NCBI GenBank assembly: GCA_018806915.1
Contig: JAGKQI010000098.1
Span: 1,860,001 to 1,924,000, forward strand
Length of the DNA stretch: 64,000 nucleotides
Origin: Phytophthora colocasiae
Taxonomy: Eukaryota; Oomycota; Peronosporomycetes; Peronosporales; Peronosporaceae
Direction: 5' to 3'
The number at the start of each line of letters is the position of its first letter. The stretch's first letter is position 1. The notes beneath the pieces are model-generated. The model did not search any database. It was not told the DNA's origin and saw only the letters and a program-made list of their open reading frames with translations. A program made the translations under genes and the position numbers. Below, piece after piece: positions 53,957-64,000 of this stretch.

Positions 53957-54178
53957 GCAGTGCAGTTTTTGACGATTTTGTAAATTATGAACATATACCA
54001 GTATTTTTTGTATCTTTGCCCTCCCTCGTAATTTGTCCAATCAAAATCGTTTTTAATTCTTATTCGTCAAAACGACGTTTCGCGCCATTTTGCATTTGGC
54101 GCCACTCGATCGCCAGTTCCGAATTTGCCTGGTTAAGTTTAAGTGTGTCTGTGCCGTGCTGTGTCCTCCCTTTAAACA

Positions 54179-55838
54179 ATGCGCACGCGAGCCCAGAAAC
54201 GTCAACACATGCCTGAACTGGCCCAGCAACTGCAGCGTCGTCTCCGCGCCCTTGCGACTTCTTCGGCTTCCATTTCCCCTTCTGCGCCTCTGAGTCCACC
54301 TGCCCCGAAGAAGCGCAAGACTGATGGGATTTCTGCTTCCCCCTTATTACTGACACCACACCACGTAAAACCTCGTGTCTCCATGTTAAACGTCCTCAAG
54401 ACCCCGGAAAAACCCGTAGAGACGAAACCAAATGTCATCAAGCGTGTCGCCCTCTGCAGGACTCTGCAATATTCAACTCCAGGTATTCCTGAGCTGACGG
54501 AGGACCCTCGAACGGTACTGCAGCGGATATGCTCTGGACAAATGCTGTGTAGTAATTCACCAATTGTCGGCCGTGTGGAAGAGCACCAGATTGTTCGAAA
54601 CGTGTTGAATGGCGAGGCAAAGCAGGGTTCTAGTCTGTACATCATTGGCCCCCCTGGAACAGGCAAAAGCTCGTCAGTGAATCAATTACTGGTTGAACAG
54701 GGTTACAGAACGATGGATGATGGAGCAATGCTGAAGCGGAAGCGTGCTGCAAAGAATATCAAGACAGCAGTGAAGATCAACTGCAGTACTTTTACAGACC
54801 CCGCTGATCTGTATGCAGCAGTGATGCAATTAGTGATAAAGGCCACGAATTGGAAGGTATCGGAGAAGTTGGACCCGTTTGAGATGGAAAACTTTTTATC
54901 GACGCAACGAAGAGCATCAAAGACGAAGAAACACTCGATCGCGGTGGTGCTGGACGAAGTGGACCAGTTGCTGCGACTTCCAATTCGCATGCAGCCGACG
55001 GTGAAGGAGATTCTTCACTTTTTCCTGCGGTGGGCTGCTGTAGCTCCGAGCGTCAAGTTCCTCGGTATCATGAACGGTGTCGATATGTTCGAGCAGCTCT
55101 TTGAAACTGGTGAAGGTGCTGCTGACTTCCATGCTCCGCGTGTGGTTTTCGGATCGTATACCCATCAAGATCTGTTGTTAATTCTGCAGAGTTACGTGCA
55201 AAAGTGCTGCGTCATCAAGTGCCGAAATGGCGGATGTGTCCAAGTTTATCGAGTCACGTGCAGTTGAACTTATCGCGAGAAAGGTGGCAGCTCGTGATGG
55301 TGATGCTCGTCTGGCTATCAGTTTGTTGCAGCAGTCCGCTCGTCAGGCACTCCAGGGATCTGGAAACCCCGAGAAGATCTCGATGCGTGATGTGTTTCAA
55401 TCTGTAGCGTCGATGCTGTCGTCTCCGGTTGTCCAGCAGATCAAGCAGCTCCCCAGACAGGCCAAATTGCTGCTCTATGTGATCACAGCTCTGGCCCCAA
55501 GCAGCAACGAGAGCAGCGGTAACAGCAGCCCCAAGGGATCGCTGCAGCAGTGCGATATGAACCAGGTCAGCGAGGAACTCGCCCGTCTCCGCAGCCAACC
55601 GCAGACCGCGTGGGTTCCCCGTTTGTCGCGTAAGGAATTGCAGACGCATCTCATGTCACTCGACTGCTACGCGTTAGTTAGGCATGGTGGCAACAAGCGC
55701 GGCGAGAAAAACTCTCGTCCTGCTGCAGCCATGTCTGTCCGCACGTTCTGGACCATAAAGCTTTCCTCATGTGTCCTGTTGTCCGAGGTGTCTCGCGCCA
55801 TTCAAGATGACACCTCGCTCACCCAACTCCTATTGTAA
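54179..55838 (+). CDS. Orc1/Cdc6-like AAA+ ATPase (apparent one-base frameshift)
   Basis: Two overlapping frames make one protein. Frame one (54179-55200) has a basic N-terminus (PKKRKTDG, a likely nuclear signal), then the AAA+ domain: Walker A YIIGPPGTGKSSSVNQLL, Walker B IAVVLDEVDQLL, sensor 1 VKFLGIMNGVDM, and FGSYTHQDLLLILQSYVQ. Frame two (from about 55203) continues FIESRAVELIARKVAA, RDGDARLAISLLQQSARQAL (the sensor 2 region) and a winged-helix tail. Removing one base from the A4 run at 55200-55203 restores a single frame. No intron fits. The family marks replication origins and loads MCM helicase. It is either a sequencing error or a real lesion. About 552 aa would result. Confidence 0.85.
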
Positions 55839-55918
55839 CTACAGCGAAATACTTCGTAGTTCATCAACTAAGTCCATAAACTATAATCAAATTAATCTCC
55901 TTCAACTGCTTACTTTGT

Positions 55919-57583
55919 TCATCGACGCCCTGTACTGATGGCGGCAGTCTCCGAATGCATTTGGCGTTCCAGTGCTTTCTGTGCTTTTTGCACTAGCAAC
56001 GCGAGCAGTGATCGGTCTTTCGCTGGGCGTTGTTTAAGTTTTTCCGGTGTTGGCAGTCGTTTGTCGACGGCATCCTGGACAGCACGCGGCAATTCACGCG
56101 AAATGAACTTCAAAATCTCCACGCGGTACATGCAAGTTGTCTCTGCGTCTAAGAGCTTCGGGTCTGAGGTCGTTGTTGAAGCTTGCAGCAATGTAAGCTT
56201 CTGACGAATGTCCGAGCCAACGGCTTCGGCTACAGCATCAGCGTCTGCTTCTCGAGTTGGCTCGGTTTGATCGCGGTGCACGCGGAGAAAGCCCGTGACC
56301 CGCGCAGTGATGCAAGCTAGCAGGTCAACACGAATCTCCGAGGCAATACGGCTTAGTTCACGAACAGCTACGTCCTCTGGGGAACGGAGACCGTAACTCG
56401 TCTGGGCTTCTGGAACAGGAGTGATAGAATCTACACCCACTCTCTTTAGAGGCGAACGCTTTGCAGTCGGAGATGGGTGAGTAAGTGGAGTGGTTTTGTA
56501 CCAACGTTGGCTGAACTGTTCCTGCTGTTGCTGGTTATACGAAGGAGTGCTGACGTAGCTGTCGGTTGGTCGCGGACTAGGTGCTGGCCGGGTGCTGGGG
56601 CTTAGATTCACCATTAGCGACTGCACCGGTCGTAAATGAAAAGACCCCGAGGCGGGTGTTCGAGGTGTCAGAATACCACGCGGTGTTCCTTGCGGTTGAA
56701 GTCCCTGTCGGAGCTGTAGAAGCGCAAGTTGCGGTCCGCTGAGGCTGCTGCTAGCTGTTGGACTAGGTAGCGCTATTGAAGGCAGAGATCTAGGTTGGAC
56801 CGATGGGGAGTTGGCAAAGCTTGTCGTTTGAACGAATTCTTGCCTATTGACACTTTTCCCTCCGTCATTCTCGACTCCAGTAAATCGCTGCACAAGGTCT
56901 TGCAACAGCCTGGTTAGGTGTTGATTGGTCTTTTGCATTTTGTGCATCTCCTCCCGCAAACCGATCACTTCCCCTCTCAACTCCTCAAACTCGACGCGTT
57001 CCACAGGTGTACCCGCACCCAACGGTGTTGAAACTCTGGCATCACTAGGAGATCTTCTTCGGATCTCACACAGCAGATCTCTCCTTCCCCGGACAAATCG
57101 TTCATGACGGAACTCCCACCAATCTTTAGGACTGGCATCTTCAGCCCCTTCCGTTGCTACGGCTTCCCCTTCCTCTGCAACTGCTGATGAATCTCTCACT
57201 TTCCTAAAGCCGTAGAGATTCAGTTGTCGAACAAAGGAGCTGAACTTGCGGTGCTTGAAGTACGCAGGGATCACGTGCTCTGCAAAAGCTGACGGTTGTT
57301 TAACCACGAAGCTGTCGCCCTTAGCCGTCCAACTGGCCAGTTCAGGAGGACAACGCTCCAATAGCTCGTACGTTTTCTCCAGGAACAGTGCGACTTCTTC
57401 ACGTCGCCTCTTAACACCTCGACTAGAGCTTTTGGATTCGCTTCCTTCAGGTGTGTTGAAGCTGTCGCGGGTGGGGGATACAGGGGTGGATACGCGGATC
57501 CGCAGCGGCCGTAAGTCGGCCGCGTCCTGTAGCGAGGAAGGAGCGGCTTCTCCCTTGACTTGGACGCCACCTCCGGACGCCAT
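55919..57583 (-). CDS. Heat-shock-factor-type transcription factor
   Basis: An intronless gene of 554 aa. The HSF DNA-binding domain lies at about 63-170: FLEKTYELLERCPPELASWT, SFVVKQPSAFAEHVIPAYFK, HRKFSSFVRQLNLYGFRKV and WWEFRHERFVRG. A long-heptad coiled coil follows (VEFEELRGEVIGLREEMHKM, TRLLQDLVQRF), which would let it trimerise. The C-terminal half is Ser/Pro-rich with many SP/TP sites (SPSPTAKRSPLKR). HSFs bind nGAAn repeats and drive stress genes; oomycetes have an expanded set. The gene ends 80 bp from the convergent Orc1/Cdc6-like gene. Confidence 0.93.
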   Translation of the reverse strand: MASGGGVQVKGEAAPSSLQDAADLRPLRIRVSTPVSPTRDSFNTPEGSESKSSSRGVKRRREEVALFLEKTYELLERCPPELASWTAKGDSFVVKQPSAFAEHVIPAYFKHRKFSSFVRQLNLYGFRKVRDSSAVAEEGEAVATEGAEDASPKDWWEFRHERFVRGRRDLLCEIRRRSPSDARVSTPLGAGTPVERVEFEELRGEVIGLREEMHKMQKTNQHLTRLLQDLVQRFTGVENDGGKSVNRQEFVQTTSFANSPSVQPRSLPSIALPSPTASSSLSGPQLALLQLRQGLQPQGTPRGILTPRTPASGSFHLRPVQSLMVNLSPSTRPAPSPRPTDSYVSTPSYNQQQQEQFSQRWYKTTPLTHPSPTAKRSPLKRVGVDSITPVPEAQTSYGLRSPEDVAVRELSRIASEIRVDLLACITARVTGFLRVHRDQTEPTREADADAVAEAVGSDIRQKLTLLQASTTTSDPKLLDAETTCMYRVEILKFISRELPRAVQDAVDKRLPTPEKLKQRPAKDRSLLALLVQKAQKALERQMHSETAAISTGRR

Positions 57584-58629
57584 TGCTGTTGTGGTCTCTC
57601 GCTGTTGATTCGGTTATGAGGTCCCCCCCATGACGAGACATGAGCTGCCTCCACTTCCATTTTTCCCGCGTTCTTGTTTTTTGACCGATGGTTCGGTCTC
57701 TGTACAAAGAGTTGGCTACATGTATTTCTGATTGGCTGAAATGCAGTACAAAAAGGCACCTTGATAGGGATCGGGATCAGCTGGAGACAAATCGGAAGGC
57801 GAAAAGCTACTTGACACAAGACGCAAGTGGCAGTTGCAATGGCACTCGAGTTGTATTGTCAGTGGCAATTTGCCACCAACTTGGATAGAATTCTTTACGT
57901 GTGGGAGAGTGGCAAACGACGTTGCAAAGCGAAAAGTTTTCCCGACTCAAAAAATGAGCCGGAGAAGCGAGCGGCAGACAAGACGACAGCTTCAACGACC
58001 AATCTTCGAATTTATCGCTGAAAAATAGAGCGCACAAGTGCCGATGCTTGTCAAAGTGTGAGGTCCACCAGGAAGAGATAGGATGTCCATGAGGCCAGCA
58101 CTGCTTCTTGAGCTAAAAGCTGACCATCGAGTCTTCCAGCTGCAGCGCAGCGTCACTGCCTTTCTTTTCCTGGACTTCTTCGCTGCGGCTTCAAACACTG
58201 CCGCACTATCTGCCGAGCGTTGTTCTCTCGAGGCGGTCCACTTGCTTTTGCCGCGCCGCCTCGTCCAGCGAAACTACTGGTTCTCCCATGTGCACAACTC
58301 GTCGATGGCACCTGGTCCGCTGCACTTTGCACCCGGGAGGGAGCCGCAATCGGCCGACCGTTTTGATGCGTTCATTTCGATTGTTCGATAGGCTATCGAC
58401 GGTGGCGAAGACAAATCCGATGGCGCCGCACCAAAGAATCAATAAGAAAGGTGGCCAAGACAAAGAAGAAAAGGAAACTGCACGGCACTGTTGTTTTTAT
58501 TTTCAACTTGACTCTCCACGTTGAAGCACTTTTCACCTTTTACACTTGAAATTTGTATGAGATGCGCGCTTGGCCAACCAACGTCCTCCAAATCATGATT
58601 TGCGTATCACTTTTGCGATCACTTCGACC
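57584..58629. other. Intergenic region with unresolved small minus-strand frames
   Basis: About 1 kb between divergent genes. No gene is convincingly supported. On the minus strand, two frames near 58375-57992 (one starting MNASKRSADCGSLPGAKC, the other rich in Lys/Arg) are in the same phase and separated by a TAG, so a small decayed or spliced gene is possible. A TACATGTA motif lies at 57717. ATTGG boxes occur near 57732. Confidence 0.35.
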
Positions 58630-61125
58630 ATGAGCTCCACGCCGCGCCGCGATCTGGCACGCGCTCTGCTTGATCCCCAGTCTGGAGGCGTCGCAGGTGC
58701 TTTTCTCCTTGTATTTATCCTTCGTCTTTTGCCTCCTGTCTCACTCCTTTTGACCTCAGCTTACGTGCAGGAATGCGTACACTCCACTAGTGTCGGGGTG
58801 GACGCTACGTTCGTCTTCTTACTGCAAGTGATTGAGGAGCTGGACGATGCCATTAATGAGTTCCTGCCGTCTCCTATTGGCCAGCCAATGGAACATGATC
58901 ATGAAGTGGAATTGGGCACACTACTGTCCGCTGCGTCATTGGTAGAGTGGCTTTTTGTATCGCTTCCTGGTCATTTCATGAGAAATTAACATGTTTTTAA
59001 ATTGTTGCAACTCCTAGACTGTCCGATATGTGACAGAGAGACAAGCAATGATACCGCTGTTGCAACGGTATCGAGATGCATTTAAAAAAGTGCTGCAATA
59101 TCCGGCCTGGACGCACAAGTGCTACTATGGGCTGAAAGCTGTGGCGCTTATGGGATCAACCAGGGTTTTAGAGTCTTTCGGTGATCAAGTACCACCTGGA
59201 GATGTTCTGAAGCAGTTGAGATGGCTATTTCCATTGTTTAAGGACGAGAGTATCAGTGAAGAGGAGAAGGCGCAAAGATTGAATGCACTTCTTCGACCTG
59301 CGTGTGAGTATGCAGCTGTGGCACTGCAAACGCACCCGGCTGCTAGGGAAGCAATTTTTACAGAGGTTTTGCCACAATTACTGGCGCTACTGAAGACTGA
59401 CGGTACTGCTAAGGAAGAGACGGGAGTAGCGGAGGCTGTCAAGGTGGAGCTGGCTACGACTGCTGCTGTTCTGCTAGAGGCCAAATTCCCGTACACTTCG
59501 CCGAATACGTTTGCGCTACTGTCATTGCCTGCGTTTGTGGAGGAGATGGAAGCAGATGAATCTAAGTTCTCAGCTGGTAGTGGGATGTTTTCATCTACTG
59601 CTGAGGCTAAGTCGGATGGGATGGAGACTGTAGACGAAGAAGAGGAGAAGCCTTCGTCCATCGCAGCTACGAAGAAATCGGAGGAGGATTGCTGTGACGT
59701 ACTGTGCTCGTGGCTGGAGGTAGACGCACGCCGCATGGTAGCAGCACAGGCTCTTGCTGTGGTGTATCGAGCGATTGCCACTGAATCCCCGATTGATGCT
59801 GTGGCCCAAGGTGCAAAGTCGGTCACAACACCGTTGGACGAGATGACGAAAGCGTACGTGTCTGGAAGATGATATACTGGCGATATACACTTTACTTAAC
59901 CCTCTCTTTTGTTGGAATTTAGGTTGAACAAAACGGAGCTGAGAACACTTCTGGACTTGGATTTTATCAACGCGCTGCTCGAGTCTATCCGAGATATTTA
60001 CCTATTCCAGCATAAACTTGCTGCATCCACACTTAAGGATGCATTCAAGGCCATGAGTACGGTGATGCCTCGGCTTGAGGTAAGAAATATTCATTACCAG
60101 CATCGAAAGCTTGGCTCACATGTTTATTTTTTTACAGGTAGCGCTAGCATCTTTTCCCAAGAGTAATCCTGAGCGCCGCAGTGCCAAGGTTGCATGCTCT
60201 ACCATCCGCCATACCCTCGTGGAAGCATTTCTATCGTGGCTTCATCACCCAGACGCCGCCGGTTTACTGTCCTCCCAAGTGGACTTCTTACACAATGTGG
60301 CTGGCACTCTTGCAGATCCGCGTGTGTATGGCGATGTGCTAGCTGTTCTACGTGCATCTACAGTTCCAGAGGCGGCAACAGAGTACGCCTCATGCCGCCA
60401 ACTTGCCGTTGTAACGATTTGCCAGGCTATTAACCAGCTCGACCGGTACTCCAAGTCCACGACCAATCGCATCGTATCAGGCCTTACTCGTCTGGCTGCA
60501 GCATGTCTGGGGGATATTCACCCACTAGCGAATGAACTGGTGGTTCCTTTACTGCCTCCAATGCTTGACGGCTCCCAGTGGGGGAAGTTCCTTCGCCTTC
60601 GTACTGAAGCGATTGCAACGGTACTCGTCGGCTGTGCTGAAAGTGATGAGTTTCGGGTACGTGGTGATCCAACTAGCTTGGTACGGGCAAATCTAACTGT
60701 AATGCTGTCATTAACAGGTGGAAAATCACCCGTGGATCCCTGACTTCATCAGCTTCTTACTCGATCCGATCGTGTCATCCGAAAATGTTCACTCGTTTAT
60801 GATTTTGTGTGGGTTAATCCGAGCGGAACAGAAGCTTTTGCTTCATGTGGTGTCGTTCTGCATGGCGAACCCGCAGACGGTCACACAAACTCTGCATGAA
60901 CCGCTTGCTCGTTGGCCGCTCTACGAAGAAGACGTGGACCTTGTGGTTGTCACGCTCGAGCTACTTGATGCTCTTCTCAGCGTGAACTCCCTGCGATCAT
61001 CGGTGGATGTAGATGTGATCTATGCCACCATCTTGCAGCTTTCGGAGAATGCAGCAAGTGAAGGTCTGGAGGCGATTTCGACGGTTTGCCAGCAAGTTAT
61101 GGTATCCCTGAGCACCAAACAGTAG
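58630..61125 (+). CDS. Large helical (HEAT/ARM-like) protein of unknown function
   Basis: Six exons (58630-58696, 58760-58956, 59018-59853, 59923-60079, 60138-60656, 60718-61125) join in phase to 727 aa; all introns are GT-AG and 58-69 bp long. The protein is almost all helix with repeated amphipathic units (ALLRPACEYAAVALQTHPAA, VDFLHNVAGTLADPRVYGDV, QLAVVTICQAINQLDRY, LVVVTLELLDALLSV), as in HEAT or ARM solenoids. A short acidic insert (ETVDEEEEKPSS) splits the first half. A hydrophobic stretch seen if 58697-58759 is read through is intron, with a pyrimidine-rich end and CAG acceptor. I do not recognise the family; an adaptor or trafficking scaffold is possible. Confidence 0.75.
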
Positions 61126-61134
61126 ATTCAGCCT

Positions 61135-62634
61135 CTACCTCGAAGGAGGGGGCTTATCCAACTCGCCACTATCATTCCAAGAGCAAACGTGCCAGTACAA
61201 GTCGCCGATCGAAGGCGGGTCCAAACACTGGTAGATAAGCCCAGCAGACGAGTAAATCTGCACTTGAGGGCGGAAGCAATGTGTCATAGAAAGATTCGAC
61301 GCTACGATGCATCTGTACGTGAAACCTGGCTGGCATTGCAGTAGGAAGGATTGGAATTCACATCCCTCGACACTGCTGACAATTTCCAGTTTGACATGTT
61401 CAGCATTTTCCGAGTTTTGTCTCCAACTATCTCCAATTTTCGTTTTATCCTTCCACACCTCGACAATCGCATCCATACACTCCACTGCGTCCACACACGA
61501 TAAAACAACGCGATAAGTTCGCTCAGTAGTGATCGTTGGACTCATCACAGCGAAAAACCGATTCCCAACCTTCACTTGTGTTTTACTACTCGACCATGTG
61601 ATGTTCACTGGTAGTGAAACTGGAAAACAATTCTCCAACTTAACTTCCAGATTATATGTGCCAAGTGGGAGTTTAAAAGCCTTTGAGCTTCCAACCGATA
61701 CATCTCCATCAATTCGCTCTTCTTTCTCTATTAAACCCATGTGAAAAGGAGTGTTAGCGTTACGTCGTTTACCAGCGACAACACTTTCAACACTTCCGAT
61801 AGAACTGTCGGAATGGAAGCGAACGTTGGCCAATTCGGAATTGGTTCGGTTAGGCTCGGTTGTAACTACTAGCACCGTCACTTTAACTCCACCGAACAGC
61901 ACAGGCATTGAGATAGTTCGTGACGTGCGATAGCGACCTCCATCTACTACCACTTGCTTTAAAGCAGAGTAAAGTACACAACTGCACTCTCGGAGCACAT
62001 CCACAGCATATAACCCTTTACAGACATCCCAAGTGGCACATCCGTTGCTGTCGGTCACGATAATTTGCCGTTCCGAACTGCAGTTATCAGTGATTTGGAA
62101 CGGAATACCCGCGAGTTGAATAGTCAGTTGAGGATTAAAGTAATCCACAAGTTGCAAAGAGTAAGTCCAACGAAACACATCGAGAGGAATTACCATTTCC
62201 TGAACCGAAGAAGATGATGTGGTGGGGCCGCTGTATAGTCCAGATGCTGAGACGGTAGGGTAAACTGCAACAAGGGACGTCCACTCGAAGTAGTCGAGGT
62301 GGAAGACGTATAGTGAATAACTCCCAGGAATTAAACGACAATTCGCTCTTCCTTCGCTGTCAGTCACGAACAATTGTCTTCGGTCTTTTGTAGTATCATC
62401 TGGTGGTTTGGAATCTTCATCTTCCAAGGTAGGAGGAGTTAATTCTTGTGCTTCTACCTTCTCAGTTTGGTCTTCTGAAGCAAATTGTGCCTTCTTACTT
62501 CTCCATTCTTCCAATAGAGCACGTTCATCCAGAATTTGTTTCTCCTTGGATGGAACAGCTATGTTGTAGCTGAAGCTACATCGTCTTGCAGTTGCTGGGG
62601 TCAAGCCAAGCAACACAAGTACTTTGTAGAAGAG
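61135..62634 (-). CDS. Probable secreted protein with transthyretin/Cna-B-like repeats (5' end unresolved)
   Basis: A minus-strand frame of about 500 codons with no ATG at its 5' end; it opens after a stop at 62637. The first residues (LFYKVLVLLGLTPATA) look like the hydrophobic core of a signal peptide, so a short first exon upstream is likely. Repeated beta-rich units follow: FVTDSEGRANCRLIPGSYSL, VTDSNGCATWDVCKGLYAVD, KAFKLPLGTYNLEVKLENC. The pattern of D.G...... G.Y.L.V fits carboxypeptidase-regulatory or Cna-B-like domains. Many cysteines suit an extracellular protein. The missing first exon may be split off by the retroelement that begins downstream at 62855. The stop lies 9 bp from that of the convergent gene. 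Confidence 0.6.
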   Translation of the reverse strand, partial: LFYKVLVLLGLTPATARRCSFSYNIAVPSKEKQILDERALLEEWRSKKAQFASEDQTEKVEAQELTPPTLEDEDSKPPDDTTKDRRQLFVTDSEGRANCRLIPGSYSLYVFHLDYFEWTSLVAVYPTVSASGLYSGPTTSSSSVQEMVIPLDVFRWTYSLQLVDYFNPQLTIQLAGIPFQITDNCSSERQIIVTDSNGCATWDVCKGLYAVDVLRECSCVLYSALKQVVVDGGRYRTSRTISMPVLFGGVKVTVLVVTTEPNRTNSELANVRFHSDSSIGSVESVVAGKRRNANTPFHMGLIEKEERIDGDVSVGSSKAFKLPLGTYNLEVKLENCFPVSLPVNITWSSSKTQVKVGNRFFAVMSPTITTERTYRVVLSCVDAVECMDAIVEVWKDKTKIGDSWRQNSENAEHVKLEIVSSVEGCEFQSFLLQCQPGFTYRCIVASNLSMTHCFRPQVQIYSSAGLIYQCLDPPSIGDLYWHVCSWNDSGELDKPPPSR

Positions 62635-62854
62635 TTACGGCTACGACTACAGCAAGTAAGGACGGTTGCTGAACTACGGAATGTTACGCAAGGACAGCAA
62701 GCATGGACCGTTATTACGTGGAATCCAATCTCTAAGAGCATACATAGGAAGAGAACAGCTAGTGAAAACTACAGGCTACTCAATACATATCACTTCTACA
62801 TTTGCATTCGAGCGACACAACAAAGAATTCTTTAGCTGGGAAGTCGCTCCCAGC

Positions 62855-64000
62855 ATGGAAGAAGCCGACGAAGCGATGGTGGTTCACTCTGATAGTGAGA
62901 TGCCGGTAGCTGTATACCCACCGCTGCCGCCGTATCCGGACGTCGACCTGCAGTTTCAGGAAACGACAACGAGAACGGCGAGGATCCAAGGCAGCGACAC
63001 CAATCGTCAAGTTGAGGCTCTAGCTCAGACTGCAGCCGCTGCTCATCAGGAGACGACTGCGAAGCTAGGCCAGGTGCAACGTCAGCAAGACCATCTTGCG
63101 GCAAAAACGTCTGAGTACCTACAAGCGCAACATGATCGTCAGTCTGCGCTGCTCGATCAGCAACTAGAGATGCGTAAGCAGATGGAGGACCATCGACAGT
63201 TTCTCGAGGAACAGTACCGGTTGCTGAAGGCTGCTGAAGAAGCAGTTGGGCTGCAGGGGCAACGACTGGAGAGCCTGGCAGAGGCGGTGCAGCCTCACTT
63301 GCAGGCTCGATGGGGGGCTTTCGCTCAAGGTGCTGCCCCTTCAGCTGACAGTCGACCCGTAGAGGAATCACCTGCCGTCACCGTGGCTGCAGGAACTAAC
63401 CTGCCTGTACCACCCATATACAGGGGCAGTTCAAAAAAAGAGAAGCGTGATTTCATGGATAGCTACGCAATTTACACGCGGCGCATCAAGGCGTTAAACC
63501 AGGGCACTCAGGCAAAATTTTTCGTCATGCCGTTAAGTGCGTGCATTGAACAAGGCACCATGGTGAGAATTTGTGGGTTTGAGTTGTTCAAGGATGAAAA
63601 GGACGTGACCGAGTCTGAGTGGCGAGATTATTTCTTGTCGGCCCGCGTACCAGACAATACAGCTTATAAGACACTAGACCGGGAAGTAAAGGCACTTTGC
63701 ATGGACACAAATCTGCAGGACGCAGAGTCCCGTTTGTCCAGGTTGATGGCGGACTTCTATGAGATTATTGACCGCCTGAACATGGAAGATGTGGTGCACG
63801 AGGAGCCGAAGAAGGTGGTTGGGTATCTAGTCGACGGGCTTCGACCTCCTGCTTTTAAGGCTGCGGTGAGGGATCAACTCAGTCGCCAAGTGCACAAGCC
63901 AACAAAGTCCAGCGTCCAGACATTCTTGAAGTGGCTCCGCACTGAGCTTGAGGGGTTCATGCGATTTGAGGCCCACATATCGGTGCAGCAGCAGTCTGGT
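62855..64000 (+). CDS. Gag-like protein of an LTR-type retroelement (partial, runs off right edge)
   Basis: The frame from ATG 62855 is open to the window end (382 codons, no stop). The first 60 residues are acidic and Pro-rich. A long Gln-rich coiled coil spans about 50-150 (KLGQVQRQQDHLAAKTSEYL, LLDQQLEMRKQMEDHRQFLE). After a Pro/Ala linker comes a gag-like helical domain: PPIYRGSSKKEKRDFMDSYA, FFVMPLSACIEQGTMVRICG, VVGYLVDGLRPPAFKAAVRD, SVQTFLKWLRTELEGFM. The layout (coiled coil, then retrotransposon gag fold) is common in Ty3/Gypsy-type elements. No LTR, primer-binding site, protease or reverse transcriptase is seen here; those would lie to the right. A domesticated gag gene cannot be ruled out. 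Confidence 0.7.
   Translation, partial: MEEADEAMVVHSDSEMPVAVYPPLPPYPDVDLQFQETTTRTARIQGSDTNRQVEALAQTAAAAHQETTAKLGQVQRQQDHLAAKTSEYLQAQHDRQSALLDQQLEMRKQMEDHRQFLEEQYRLLKAAEEAVGLQGQRLESLAEAVQPHLQARWGAFAQGAAPSADSRPVEESPAVTVAAGTNLPVPPIYRGSSKKEKRDFMDSYAIYTRRIKALNQGTQAKFFVMPLSACIEQGTMVRICGFELFKDEKDVTESEWRDYFLSARVPDNTAYKTLDREVKALCMDTNLQDAESRLSRLMADFYEIIDRLNMEDVVHEEPKKVVGYLVDGLRPPAFKAAVRDQLSRQVHKPTKSSVQTFLKWLRTELEGFMRFEAHISVQQQSG

Noticed and set aside
57271..57819. 182-codon minus-strand frame upstream of the HSF gene
   Set aside because: It overlaps the HSF start in another frame and has no domain.
58697..58759. Hydrophobic stretch near the N-terminus of the helical protein, like a membrane helix
   Set aside because: It is best read as an intron with a pyrimidine-rich end and CAG acceptor; removing it keeps the phase.

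Overview
The window is nuclear DNA of an oomycete, most likely Phytophthora or a close relative. The evidence is compact genes with few, short (about 60-110 bp) GT-AG introns, a secreted GH12 endoglucanase of the XEG1 type, a flagellar IFT gene, Ulp1-bearing MULE-type transposon remains, and intergenic DNA rich in the palindrome TACATGTA. I saw no tRNA, rRNA or CRISPR array. The species cannot be fixed from the sequence alone.

Layout. 1-6.4 kb: an LRR protein (runs off the left edge) diverges from a NEK-type kinase, followed by a convergent WW-cyclin gene. 6.4-12.7 kb: sparse DNA with an intact secreted GH12 protein and a 5'-truncated GH12 paralogue. 12.8-15.1 kb: a six-exon methionine synthase reductase. 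15.3-24.6 kb: an inverted duplication whose arms each carry a histone H3 gene. The arms enclose an ataxin-10-like gene, an RPA-like relic, a 2-oxoglutarate oxygenase and a TPR gene; one arm holds a 723-bp transposon with a TA target duplication. 24.8-36.3 kb: a dense run of conserved eukaryotic genes: IFT20 (four short exons), a PEX4-type E2, TGS1 methyltransferase, a SEL1/HRD3-like ER protein, the GATOR2 subunit WDR24 (eight exons) and a small cysteine-containing protein. 37.0-38.6 kb: a coiled-coil protein. 39.5-44.3 kb: a MULE-type transposon with a FAR1/SWIM transposase and a Ulp1 protease. 44.5-62.6 kb: Leu/Phe-tRNA-protein transferase, a RasGEF, a D-serine dehydratase-like enzyme, a TrhO-like rhodanese, an M48 peptidase, an Orc1/Cdc6-like ATPase, an HSF, a HEAT-like protein and a secreted repeat protein. 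62.9 kb to the end: the start of a gag-like retroelement ORF.

How it works together. Most genes are housekeeping and unrelated in pathway; the order reflects compact packing. Several pairs are divergent with ATGs 50-140 bp apart, and several are tail to tail with 3-80 bp between stop codons. Multi-exon models were built by hand from splice sites and reading phase; all internal phases were checked. Two genes (RPA-like, Orc1/Cdc6) show apparent frame breaks, and the MULE gene has at least one in-frame stop.
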